A stretch of 20,621 bases of DNA from the NCBI GenBank assembly GCA_025458545.1, contig JALOSH010000071.1, positions 1 through 20,621 on the forward strand, in the 5' to 3' direction. Position numbers and translations under genes: made by a program. Of the stretch, positions 1-7,676 are shown one piece after another. The DNA is from Hydrogenophaga sp. GTDB taxonomy: Bacteria > Pseudomonadota > Gammaproteobacteria > Burkholderiales > Burkholderiaceae. The notes beneath the pieces were generated by a model. It was given only the letters and a program-made list of their open reading frames with translations. It searched no databases and was not told the DNA's origin. Positions within the stretch are counted from its first letter, which is position 1. Every line of letters begins with the position of its first letter.

Positions 1-447
1 CAGCAGCTGGCGCGCGATGCGCAGGCCTTCGTCGATGCGGTAGCTCTCATCGAGGTAGGGGTCGTTGATCAGCCCCTTCCAGCCCACCGTGGTGCGCGGT
101 TTCTCGAAGTACACGCGCATCACAATCTCCAGCGTGTCGGCGTACCGGTCGCGCAGCGGCTTGAGGCGGCGCGCGTAGTCCAGTGCAGCGGCCGGATCGT
201 GGATCGAGCACGGGCCGATGATCACCAGCAGACGGTCGTCCTTGCCGTGCAGGATGTCGTGGATGCGCTTGCGGGTCTGGTTGATGAGCGTTTCCACCGA
301 TGTACCGCCGATGGGAAAGAAGCGGATGAGGTGTTCGGGCGGCGGGAGCACGGTGATGTCCTTGATGCGCTGGTCGTCGGTCTGGCTGGTTTTGTCGACA
401 GGTCGCGCATACCAGGCGTCGCTGGCGGCAGTGGTCTTGGCGTTCAT
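1..447 (-). CDS. aroG: 3-deoxy-7-phosphoheptulonate synthase (DAHP synthase, class I AroG type), N-terminal part
   Basis: The enzyme condenses phosphoenolpyruvate with erythrose 4-phosphate, the first step of the shikimate pathway to Phe, Tyr and Trp, in the cytosol. The 149 visible residues follow the AroG/F/H family closely: DDRLLVIIGPCSIHDP near residues 70-85, with Cys80 matching the metal-ligand Cys of this family, and RVYFEKPRTTVGWKGLINDP at 111-130. The remaining roughly 200 residues lie beyond the window edge. The ATG at 447 is supported by a GAGGAG ribosome site 6 bases upstream, and the N-terminus is about 16 residues longer than in E. coli AroG. The gene is preceded by an attenuator-like leader (484-619), which suggests control by aromatic amino acid supply. 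Which amino acid feeds back on the enzyme cannot be told from this fragment. Confidence 0.95.
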   Translation of the reverse strand, partial: MNAKTTAASDAWYARPVDKTSQTDDQRIKDITVLPPPEHLIRFFPIGGTSVETLINQTRKRIHDILHGKDDRLLVIIGPCSIHDPAAALDYARRLKPLRDRYADTLEIVMRVYFEKPRTTVGWKGLINDPYLDESYRIDEGLRIARQLL

Positions 448-483
448 CGGTGGCTCCTCGCAGGATTGAAAAGTGAAGGGATG

Positions 484-517
484 AAAAAAAACCGCCGGGC
501 TGTGGGCCCGGCGGTTT
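484..517 (-). terminator. intrinsic terminator upstream of aroG (attenuator terminator)
   Basis: A perfect 12-bp stem pairs 489-500 with 506-517 around a 5-base loop. On the minus strand it is followed by a run of eight T (491-484), three of which also lie in the stem base. This is a textbook Rho-independent terminator in the aroG direction, 37 bases before the aroG start. It could simply end tldD transcription. The aromatic leader peptide and the alternative pairing of its 5' arm argue instead that it is the terminator of an attenuator. Confidence 0.88.
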
Positions 518-568
518 GGGAGGTTCGGTGGCTTAACGCGCTGATACCGTGGCCTCTCGTCCGCCGGG
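507..568 (-). promoter_or_regulatory. antiterminator of the aroG attenuator
   Basis: In the minus-strand RNA, CCCGGCGG at 568-561 (leader codons 18-20) is exactly complementary to CCGCCGGG at 514-507, which is the 5' half of the terminator stem. Between these arms two more short pairings stack in order: GAGG (556-553) with CCTC (523-520), and CGGT with ACCG. Together they form a 16-bp interrupted hairpin whose loop contains the leader stop codon. This structure and the terminator are mutually exclusive. A ribosome stalled on the aromatic codons would leave it free to form. A ribosome reaching the stop codon would break it. The pairings are read directly from the sequence; the switching is inferred. 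Confidence 0.72.
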
Positions 569-619
569 GACTGAGAACCAAAAGTAAAAGCCAAAGAAGT
601 GGACTGCGCGGGTTGCCAT
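533..619 (-). CDS. aromatic-rich leader peptide of aroG (28 codons)
   Basis: A short reading frame runs from ATG at 617-619 to TAA at 533-535. Codons 7-15 read HFFGFYFWF, so seven of the eight residues 8-15 are Phe, Tyr or Trp (five Phe, one Tyr, one Trp), at positions 575-598. An in-frame TGA lies two codons before the ATG, so no longer version exists. There is no good Shine-Dalgarno sequence in front. TACATT and TATGCT just upstream could be -10 boxes, which would make the mRNA nearly leaderless. The frame ends about 15 bases before the terminator stem and 85 bases before aroG. Its role is inferred to be sensing charged tRNA-Phe, tRNA-Tyr and tRNA-Trp by ribosome stalling. It is not predicted to make a functional protein. 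Confidence 0.8.
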   Translation of the reverse strand: MATRAVHFFGFYFWFSVPGGREATVSAR

Positions 620-669
620 GGATCAAGAATGTAGCATAGGCATTTTGACAGCCGTCTTACGGACCCCGA

Positions 670-2130
670 TCAGGCGGTCCCGCCGACCGTCAGACCGTCG
701 ATGCGCAGCGTCGGCTGGCCCACGCCCACCGGCACGCTCTGGCCTTCTTTGCCGCAGGTGCCCACGCCGCTGTCGAGTCGCATGTCGTTGCCGATCATGC
801 TGATCTTTTTCAGCGACTCGGGACCGCTGCCGACCAGCGTCGCGCCCTTCACCGGATACTGGATTTTTCCGTTTTCCACCCAGTAGGCCTGGCTGGCGGA
901 GAACACGAATTTGCCGCTGGTGATGTCGACCTGGCCGCCGCCAAAGTTGGTGGCGTACAGGCCTTTCTTGATGCTCGCCACGATTTCTTCGGGCGTCTTG
1001 TCGCCACCCAGCATGTAGGTGTTGGTCATGCGCGGCATGGGCACGTGGGCATAGCTTTCGCGGCGACCGTTGCCGGTGGGCTTGACGCCCATCAGCCGGG
1101 CGTTCATGGCGTCCTGGATGTAGCCCTTGAGGATGCCGTCTTCGATCAGCACGTTCTTCTGCGTGGTCTGGCCTTCGTCGTCCACGTTGAGCGAGCCCCG
1201 GCGGTCGGCGATGGTGCCGTCGTCGAGCACGGTCACGCCCTTGGCCGCCACGCGCTGACCGATCCGGCCTGCGAAAGCGCTCGATCCTTTGCGGTTGAAG
1301 TCGCCTTCGAGTCCGTGGCCGACCGCTTCGTGCAGCAGCACGCCGGGCCAACCCGGCCCGAGCACCACCGTCATTTCGCCGGCCGGAGCCGGACGGGCGT
1401 CAAGATTGGTCAGTGCCGAGGACACGGCTTCGTCCACATAAGACTGCACCATCGCATCGTCGAAATAGGCGAGGCCATACCGCCCGCCACCGCCCGAGGA
1501 ACCAACTTCGCGCCGGCCGTTCTGTTCGGCGATCACGGTCACGGAGAGGCGCACCAGCGGGCGCACGTCGGCCGCCAGGGTACCGTCGGAACGCGCCACC
1601 AGCACCACGTCGTGCTCGGCGGCCAGGCCCGCCATGACCTGCACCACCTTCGGGTCTTTGGCTTTGGCCAGCTTTTCCACTTTCTCCAGCAGCGCCACCT
1701 TGGCCGTGCTGTCCAGAGTGCCGATAGGGTCCAGGCCGGGGTAGAGCGAGCGGGACTTCGACACCTTCGGGGCCGGGACGCGGACCTTGCGGTCCTGCCC
1801 CTGGGCAGCGATGGTGCGCACGGTGTGGGCGGCGTCGAGCAACGAAGCCCAGGAGAGGTCGTCGGAGTAGGCGAAGGCGGTCTTTTCACCGCTCACCGCG
1901 CGCACGCCCACGCCTTGGTCGATGCTGAAACTGCCGGTCTTGACGATGCCTTCCTCCAGGCTCCAGCCCTCGCTGCGCGAACTCTGGAAATACAGGTCGG
2001 CGTCGTCAGCGCCGCGCGACATGATCTCGCCGAGCGCGCGCTGCAAATGGGACGGCGTGAGGCCAAACGGTTCGAGCAGCAGGCTCTCGGCGCTGGCCAG
2101 ACGGGCAAGGGTGGGTTCGCGTGCAATCAT
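670..2130 (-). CDS. tldD: metalloprotease TldD
   Basis: TldD is the catalytic subunit of the TldD/PmbA (TldE) protease. In E. coli it trims peptides such as microcin B17 precursor and degrades the CcdA antitoxin. The product is 486 residues, close to the family length of about 480. The zinc-binding motif HEAVGH is at residues 267-272. The conserved GTCGKEGQ stretch near residue 459 carries the Cys expected as third zinc ligand. The N-terminus MIAREPTLARL-SAESLLLEPFGL is typical. The ATG at 2130 lies 80 bases after rodA ends, with no strong ribosome site. The open frame continues far upstream only because of high GC. The PmbA/TldE partner is not in this window. rodA and tldD run in the same direction and may be cotranscribed. 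Confidence 0.95.
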   Translation of the reverse strand: MIAREPTLARLASAESLLLEPFGLTPSHLQRALGEIMSRGADDADLYFQSSRSEGWSLEEGIVKTGSFSIDQGVGVRAVSGEKTAFAYSDDLSWASLLDAAHTVRTIAAQGQDRKVRVPAPKVSKSRSLYPGLDPIGTLDSTAKVALLEKVEKLAKAKDPKVVQVMAGLAAEHDVVLVARSDGTLAADVRPLVRLSVTVIAEQNGRREVGSSGGGGRYGLAYFDDAMVQSYVDEAVSSALTNLDARPAPAGEMTVVLGPGWPGVLLHEAVGHGLEGDFNRKGSSAFAGRIGQRVAAKGVTVLDDGTIADRRGSLNVDDEGQTTQKNVLIEDGILKGYIQDAMNARLMGVKPTGNGRRESYAHVPMPRMTNTYMLGGDKTPEEIVASIKKGLYATNFGGGQVDITSGKFVFSASQAYWVENGKIQYPVKGATLVGSGPESLKKISMIGNDMRLDSGVGTCGKEGQSVPVGVGQPTLRIDGLTVGGTA

Positions 2131-2210
2131 GGATGCATTGTATGAAGCTGCGGGCCGTTGCGCCGCCCACGGGGTTTTGCCGACCCGCCCTGCGCCGGGG
2201 GTCGGCGCGA

Positions 2211-3365
2211 TCAGGACTGCATCAGCCGCTTGGACTTGGCAATCGACATGAGAATGCCCAGCACCACACCCAGGGTGACCATGGCGGTTCCGCCGTAGCT
2301 GATGAACGGCAGGGGCACACCCACCACCGGCAGGATGCCGCTGACCATGCCCATGTTCACAAAGGCGTAGACAAAGACATTGAGCGTCATGGCGCCCGCC
2401 ACCAGGCGGGAAAACAGGGTCGGTGCCTCCAGGGCGATGGTCAGGCCGCGCACGATCAGAAAGATGAACGCAGCGATCAGCGCCAGCACGCCGAGCAGAC
2501 CGAACTCTTCCGAGAACGCGGCGTAGATGAAGTCGGTGGTGCGCTCGGGGATGAACTCCAGATGGGTTTGGGTGCCCTGCATGAAGCCTTTGCCCCAGAC
2601 ACCGCCCGAGCCGATGGCGATCATGCCCTGGATGATGTGAAAGCCCTTGCCCAGCGGATCTTTGGCCGGGTCCAGCAGGGTGCAGACGCGCTGGCGCTGG
2701 TATTCGTGCAGCACCTGCCAGTCCACGCCCGGCTGGCACCACTGGGGTTCCATGATGATCAGAACCACGATGCCGACCGCTGCCAGCACCACCGGCGGGA
2801 TGATCAGCTTCCAGCTCAGCCCGGCAAAAAAGATCACCGCCAGACCCGAGGCCATCACCAGCAACGCCGTGCCGAGGTCGGGCTGTTTGAGGATCAGGGT
2901 GGTCGGTATCGCCAGCAGCACGCCGGCGACCACAAAGTCCAGCGGCTTGAGCTGCCCTTCACGCCGCTGAAACCACCAGGCCAGCATCAGCGGCATCGCT
3001 ACCTTCATGATTTCGCTGGGCTGTATCACCATGCCGACGTTGATCCAGCGCGTGGCGCCCTTTTTGGTGATGCCGAAGAACTCCACGCCCAGCAGCAGCA
3101 CCACGCCCGCCACATACAGCGGCACGGCCAGCGCCATCAGCCGCTGCGGCGGTACCTGCGCCAGGATGAACAGCACCCCAGCGGCCAGCAGCATGTTGCG
3201 AGCGTGGGTGACAAACCGGGTGCCATGGTCGAACCCCACCGAATACATGGTGAGCAGCCCGGCACCGGCCAGCAGCAGCACCGCAAACGCCAGCGGCCCG
3301 TCGAAGCCCTGGAAAACCGGGGCAACGCGCTGCAACAGGGTAGGTTTGTCGAAAACGGCGGCCAT
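2211..3365 (-). CDS. rodA: peptidoglycan glycosyltransferase RodA (SEDS family)
   Basis: RodA polymerises lipid II glycan strands in the elongasome, working with PBP2 in the inner membrane. The 384-residue product is close to E. coli RodA (370) and has about ten hydrophobic segments. Family signatures include GATRWINVGMVIQPSEIMK, LILKQPDLGTALL, an ERTTDFIYAAFSEEFGLLG stretch and LPFISYGGTAMV near the C-terminus. The ATG at 3365 sits before MAAVFDKPTLL. A purine-rich GGAGGAAGGA lies about 12 bases upstream, further than ideal. mrdA (PBP2), often directly before rodA, is not adjacent here. Instead a divergent hydrolase gene starts 53 bases away. Confidence 0.95.
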   Translation of the reverse strand: MAAVFDKPTLLQRVAPVFQGFDGPLAFAVLLLAGAGLLTMYSVGFDHGTRFVTHARNMLLAAGVLFILAQVPPQRLMALAVPLYVAGVVLLLGVEFFGITKKGATRWINVGMVIQPSEIMKVAMPLMLAWWFQRREGQLKPLDFVVAGVLLAIPTTLILKQPDLGTALLVMASGLAVIFFAGLSWKLIIPPVVLAAVGIVVLIIMEPQWCQPGVDWQVLHEYQRQRVCTLLDPAKDPLGKGFHIIQGMIAIGSGGVWGKGFMQGTQTHLEFIPERTTDFIYAAFSEEFGLLGVLALIAAFIFLIVRGLTIALEAPTLFSRLVAGAMTLNVFVYAFVNMGMVSGILPVVGVPLPFISYGGTAMVTLGVVLGILMSIAKSKRLMQS

Positions 3366-3418
3366 GGGGCGATTATCCTTCCTCCGTCTCAGCCACCGCC
3401 TTGAAAACATTGCCGTCC

Positions 3419-4030
3419 ATGCCCACCACCCACCTGCTGTACCTGCACGGTTTCCGCTCCTCGCCTTCGTCCATGAAGGCCCAAAAGGTGGCGGCGCGGG
3501 TGAGCGCGCAGCACCCGGGCGTGGTGTGGTGGTGTCCGCAGCTGCCCGCCTCGCCCGCCGAGGCCATGGCACTGGTGCGCAGCGGCACCGCCGCCTGGCC
3601 GCGCGACACCATGGCGGTGGCGGGATCGTCGCTCGGTGGCTTTTATGCCCGCTGGCTGGCGCTGCAGACCGGTTGCGCCCGCACCGTGCTGCTGAATCCG
3701 GCCGTGTTCCCGGCGCGCGACCTGTTGAAGTATGTGGGTGAGCAGAGCAGCTGGCACAACCCGGCCGAGCGCTTCGTCTTCCACCCCAGTTATGTGGACG
3801 AGTTGCGGGCGCAGGAGGCCGACATCCAGCGCCTGGCGCCACTGCACCCTGCAACACCCGCCACACAGTTCGCCATCGTGGCCCAGGGCGACGAGGTGCT
3901 GGACTGGCGGGAGATGCTGGCGTTTTGCAGCGGTGGCACCACCACCCTGCTGCCCGGCAGCGACCACGCGATCAGCGACTTTGACGGGCACATTGATGCG
4001 GTCTTCAAGTTCCTGAACGCGGCGGGCTGA
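3419..4030 (+). CDS. YqiA/YcfP-family alpha/beta-fold hydrolase
   Basis: The 203-residue protein begins with LLYLHGFRSSPSSMKA, the oxyanion-side HGF motif of YqiA-type esterases. It has a nucleophile elbow GSSLGG with Ser71, an acidic residue in QGDEVLD (Asp158 the likely triad member) and His183 in GSDHAISDF. These three fit a Ser-Asp-His catalytic triad. The family hydrolyses short acyl esters in vitro; its physiological substrate is not well established. I chose the ATG at 3419. An in-frame TTG at 3401 would add six residues. The gene is divergent from rodA and precedes the broken ribonuclease gene by 39 bases. Confidence 0.82.
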   Translation: MPTTHLLYLHGFRSSPSSMKAQKVAARVSAQHPGVVWWCPQLPASPAEAMALVRSGTAAWPRDTMAVAGSSLGGFYARWLALQTGCARTVLLNPAVFPARDLLKYVGEQSSWHNPAERFVFHPSYVDELRAQEADIQRLAPLHPATPATQFAIVAQGDEVLDWREMLAFCSGGTTTLLPGSDHAISDFDGHIDAVFKFLNAAG

Positions 4031-4069
4031 ATCTCGGGCTCCGCCCGCTTGCGTGGGACAATCCGCGCC

Positions 4070-5905
4070 ATGCACATTCTGTTCGACGACGCCGGCAAAC
4101 TGCTGACCGGCCGCCTCATGTCCGAAGCCGAAAGCTCCCTGCAGGTGGAGCTGGATTCGGGCAAGCGCGTGAAGGTCAAGGCCACCAACGCCCTGTTGCG
4201 TTTCGAGAAACCCGCGCCCGCCCAGCTCATGCCCGCCGCCACCGCGCTGGCCGACAGCATGGAACTGGAACTGGCCTACGAATTCGCGCCCGAAGACGAG
4301 TTCGGCTTTGCCGATCTGGCGCGCGAATACTTCAGCAGCCAAGCGGGCACCGAACAGCAGGTTGCCGCCCTGCTCTGCCTGCAGGGTGCGCCGCACTACT
4401 TCCGCCGCGCTGGCAAAGGCCGCTACAAGAAGGCGCCGGCCGAGATCCTGGCCCAGGCGCTGGCCGCCATCGAGAAAAAGAAGCTGGTGCAGGCGCAGAT
4501 CGAGGCCTGGGCCGCCGAACTGGCCAGTGGCCAGTGCCCGGCGCCGGTGCGCGAGCAGCTTTACAATCGCAGCACACACCTGAACCCGCTGGCGCTGCTG
4601 GAAAAAGCCGGCGCCATCACCAGCGCTTACCAGCTCCACTGGCAGCGTTTCCTGTTCGACCAGTTTCCCAAAGGCATCGGCTTCCCGGTGCTGCAGGCGC
4701 CGGTGATCGTCGAGGAGCTGCCGCTGGCCGCGGTGCAGGCTTTCTCCATCGACGACTCGCACACCACCGAGATCGACGACGCGCTCTCGTTGCAGGGTCT
4801 GGGCAGCGGCACCGTCACGCTGGGCATTCACATCGCTGCGCCCGGCCTGGCGGTGCTGCCCGACAGCGCCATCGACCAGGTGGCGCGTCAGCGCCTGTCC
4901 ACGGTCTACATGCCGGGCCACAAGATCACCATGCTGCCCGACGAGGTGGTGCAGGCCTACACGCTGATGGCCGGGCGCGACTGCCCCGCCGTGTCTTTGT
5001 ATCCGCGCTGGAACGCGTGCCGATCGCGCACAACCTGCGGCACGACCAGCTCGACACCGTGATCACCGAAGACTGGCTGACCGGCCAGGCGCCTGCCGGT
5101 GCTGCCATCGCCGAAGCCCATCTTGAAGAACTGCAGCCCACGCTGGCCTTCATCTTCCGCCTGGCGCGGCACCTGAAGGCGCAGCGCGAAGTGGTGCGTG
5201 GCAAACCCGAAAACTTCAACCGGCCCGACTACACCTTCAAGCTCACGGGCACGACGGGCGGTGAACCCGATGGCAGCGAGACGGTGGTGATCGGCACCCG
5301 CCAGCGTGGCGCGCCGCTCGACCTGATGGTGGCCGAAGCGATGATCTTGGCCAACAGCAGCTGGGGCCAGTGGCTGGCCGACTGCGGCGTGCCCGGCATC
5401 TACCGCAGCCAGGCCAGCCTCCAGCCCGGCGTGAAGGTGCGCATGGGCACCAAGGCGCAGCCACACGCGGGCATCGGCGTCAAAAGCTACGCCTGGAGCA
5501 CCTCGCCCCTGCGCCGCTATGTGGACATGGTCAACCAGTGGCAGATCATTGCCTGCGCGCGCCACGGCAAGACCGCCGCGCTGGCCGCGCCGTTCAAGCC
5601 GAAAGACGCCAACCTGTTCGCCATCATCAGCGGCTTCGACGCCGCCTGGTGCGGGCCGACAGCCTGCCGCTGGTGTTGCCGGTGCTGGGCGCCGAGGGCC
5701 TGCCGCGCGGCGCGCACCTGCGGGTGCGCCTGGGCGCTGTCGACGAGATCACGCTGGAGGTCTCGGGCACGGTGATCGAGCGGCTGGACCAGCCGCTCGA
5801 AGCCCAGGACCAGGAGATCGAGGACGGCGAAGACGATGAGCTGGCTGCGCCCCTGGCGCTGGCCATCGATGTGAACGAGGCCGAAGGTGTGGCGACCGAA
5901 GCTGA
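4070..5905 (+). pseudogene. RNB-domain ribonuclease (RNase II/R family), disrupted by two internal deletions
   Basis: The first 311 codons (4070-5002) match an RNB exoribonuclease, including FSIDDSHTTEIDDAL near residue 225 and STVYMPGHKITMLPDE near residue 277. After VSLY at 5002 that frame turns to nonsense and stops at 5062. The protein resumes in a second frame from LERVPIAHNLRHDQL at 5008 and includes the conserved STSPLRRYVDMVNQW. At 5646 that frame breaks after SGFDAA, and LVRADSLPLVLPVLGA resumes in a third frame. At both joins, residues conserved in this family appear to be missing (by memory about 15 at the first and 35-40 at the second), so these look like deletions rather than single-base slips. 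The third frame has no early stop and runs on to 6410 across the TonB-like gene. The end given here is the TGA at 5903-5905, which lies in the original frame. The gene is a decayed nuclease or an assembly artefact. Confidence 0.8.
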
Positions 5906-6738
5906 GCACGTTGCAGCTCGCGCTGGGCGTGTCGTTTGCGGTGCATGCCGCGCTGCTCACGGTGCGCTTTGTCGACCCGGAAGGCTTCAACCGCGTGTTC
6001 CAGGACACACCGCTGGAGGTGATTCTGGTCAATGTCAAAAGCGAAGAGCTGCCGCAGAAAGCGATGGCGATTGCCCAGGCTTCGCTGGCCGGTGGCGGCG
6101 ATGCACAGACGGGCCGGGCCACCTCGCCGCTGCCGCCCAACCTGACGGCCCGGGTCGGCGAAACACCCGAGGAAGACGAACGCATGATCGAAGCGCTCAA
6201 GGAGCGCCAGAACCAGGTGCTGGCCCAGGTGCGCAAGCAATTGGCCAACATGCCACCGCCCGACCTGCAGGCGGTGAACCCGAGCCAGGAATCGATCGAA
6301 CGCGAAGAGAAACGGCAGGCGCTGGTGAAGATCCTGGCCGAGATCGAAAAGCGCATCAACGAAGAAAACGCCAGACCCAAGAAGCGCTACATCAGCCCGG
6401 CCACGCGTGAGGCGGTGTATGCGATCTATTACGACGAGCTGCGGCGCAAGATCGAAGACCGGGGCACCGCCAACTTCCCCGAAGCGGCCGGACGCAAACT
6501 ATACGGCTCGCTCACCATGGTGATCACCGTCAACCACACCGGGGCCGTGCTCGGCACCGAGGTTCTGCAGTCCTCCGGCAACAAGACGCTGGACCGCCGG
6601 GCACAGGCGATCGTGCAAGGACTGGAGTTTGGCCGCTTCAGCGACGCGATGCGCCGCCAGGCCGACCAGATCGTGGTGGTCTCGCGCTTCCGCTTCACGC
6701 GCGAAGCTGGGCTGCAAACCCAGATGTCCACGCAGTGA
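5887..6738 (+). CDS. TonB-like C-terminal domain protein
   Basis: The 283-residue product has one N-terminal membrane segment (about residues 8-25, LQLALGVSFAVHAALL). A long charged, helix-prone region follows (about 95-190, rich in E, R, K and Q). A TonB-type C-terminal domain spans about 205-275 (LTMVITVNHTGAVLGTEVLQSSGNKTLDRRAQAIV, QIVVVSRFRF). Proteins like this couple inner-membrane energy to the outer membrane, but the usual Pro-Glu/Pro-Lys spacer of classic TonB is absent and ExbB/ExbD are not nearby. Its partner and substrate are therefore unknown. The start is GTG at 5887, with GAGG about 8 bases upstream. It overlaps the end of the damaged ribonuclease gene, which suggests the two were once coupled. 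Confidence 0.82.
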   Translation: MWRPKLSTLQLALGVSFAVHAALLTVRFVDPEGFNRVFQDTPLEVILVNVKSEELPQKAMAIAQASLAGGGDAQTGRATSPLPPNLTARVGETPEEDERMIEALKERQNQVLAQVRKQLANMPPPDLQAVNPSQESIEREEKRQALVKILAEIEKRINEENARPKKRYISPATREAVYAIYYDELRRKIEDRGTANFPEAAGRKLYGSLTMVITVNHTGAVLGTEVLQSSGNKTLDRRAQAIVQGLEFGRFSDAMRRQADQIVVVSRFRFTREAGLQTQMSTQ

Positions 6739-6744
6739 TGACCA

Positions 6745-6824
6745 CCCCCCGCGTCGCCTTCGGCGCCACCCCCCTGGGAGGGGGGCAACACCTGCGGCCC
6801 GGCGGAGCCGGTTCCGCGGTGTTC
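6745..6824 (+). repeat. dispersed GC-rich hairpin repeat, copy A
   Basis: An 80-base repeat begins 7 bases after the stop codon of the TonB-like gene. It has a C-rich head (CCCCCCGCG), a small GC hairpin, a C5/G5 hairpin and a tail hairpin of 37 bases at 6787-6823. The tail pairs AACACC with GGTGTT, then GCGG with CCGC, then CCGGC with GCCGG. The same design recurs at 7677, 14041, 14158 (inverted) and 15585 (inverted). There is no T run, so it is not a standard intrinsic terminator. Confidence 0.8.
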
Positions 6825-6874
6825 CTGGCGGGCTCCCCCGCCGTCCCGCAGCTGTTGTTTTGCCTGTCGCTTTC

Positions 6875-7660
6875 ATGAGATCCATCGGTCGCTGGTTGAT
6901 GTGGGTGTTGCTGGCTGGTGTGGCCTTGCAGCTGTTTTTTGTCGGCCGCATCGCGCTCATGCTGGTGATCGATCCGCAGAGCACGGCCTTCATGCGCTCG
7001 GAGGCCTGGCGGGTCGCGGGCGAGAGCCTCACCACAGACAAGAGTTGGCGCTGGTCGTCGCAGTGGGTGGACTACGAGCAGATCAGCCCGAACCTCAAAC
7101 GCGCGGTGATGGCCTCGGAAGATGCAGGCTTCGTGGACCACGGTGGCGTGGACTGGGAGGCGCTGGAGGCGGCATGGGAAAAAAACGAACGGCGTCAGGC
7201 ACAGGTCGAAAAGCGCACCGAACAGATCGAAAAGCGGCTCGCCCACAAACCCGAAGCCGCCGAAGCCGCGCTCAAAAAAATCAAACCGCCCAAGGTCGTG
7301 GGCGGTTCCACCATCACCCAGCAGCTGGCCAAAAACCTGCTGCTGTCGGGCGAACGCAATTTGTTGCGCAAGGCCCAAGAGCTGGTGTTGGCGCTGCTGC
7401 TGGAATCCATGTTGTCCAAACAGCGGCTGCTGGAGATCTACCTCAACAGCGTCGAATGGGGCGAAGGCGTGTTTGGTGCCGAGGCGGCGGCGCAGCGCTA
7501 CTTCAAGAAATCTGCCGCGCAGCTCACGGCGACGGAGGCGGCGCGGCTGGCGGTGATGCTGCCCAGCCCCAAGTTTTTCGAAACCCGGCCAGGCTCGGCT
7601 TACCTGGCGCGCCGCACCAGCACCATCGTGGCCCGCATGGGCGACGTGAGTCCTCCATGA
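6875..7660 (+). CDS. mtgA: monofunctional peptidoglycan glycosyltransferase MtgA
   Basis: MtgA polymerises lipid II into glycan strands at the periplasmic face of the inner membrane. The 261-residue protein has one N-terminal membrane segment (about 7-32) and a GT51 domain. Visible motifs are SEDAGFVDHGGVDW with the likely catalytic Glu82, GGSTITQQLAKNLLL at 143-157, and LLEIYLNSVEWGEGVFGAEAAAQRYF at 185-210. Compared with E. coli MtgA (242 residues) there is a Lys/Glu-rich insert of roughly 28 residues at about 103-140, between the first two motifs. The ATG at 6875 has no clear ribosome site. In related genomes aroE commonly sits just before mtgA, but here a repeat occupies that place. Confidence 0.95.
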   Translation: MRSIGRWLMWVLLAGVALQLFFVGRIALMLVIDPQSTAFMRSEAWRVAGESLTTDKSWRWSSQWVDYEQISPNLKRAVMASEDAGFVDHGGVDWEALEAAWEKNERRQAQVEKRTEQIEKRLAHKPEAAEAALKKIKPPKVVGGSTITQQLAKNLLLSGERNLLRKAQELVLALLLESMLSKQRLLEIYLNSVEWGEGVFGAEAAAQRYFKKSAAQLTATEAARLAVMLPSPKFFETRPGSAYLARRTSTIVARMGDVSPP

Positions 7661-7676
7661 CCCCCAGGCCACGTAT

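Noticed and set aside
626..661. Promoter for the aroG leader (TATGCT or TACATT as -10)
   Set aside because: No -35 element lies at a proper distance from either box, so I mention the boxes but do not call a promoter.
623..1351. Open frame antisense or shifted to the tldD C-terminal region
   Set aside because: Its Arg-rich product is a shifted copy of the TldD frame and has no family features.
6738..6878. 46-codon frame between the TonB-like gene and mtgA, overlapping both as TGATG and ATGA
   Set aside because: Most of it is the dispersed repeat copy A, and the predicted product is low-complexity Gly/Pro/Ala. I report it only as a possible scar, not as a gene.
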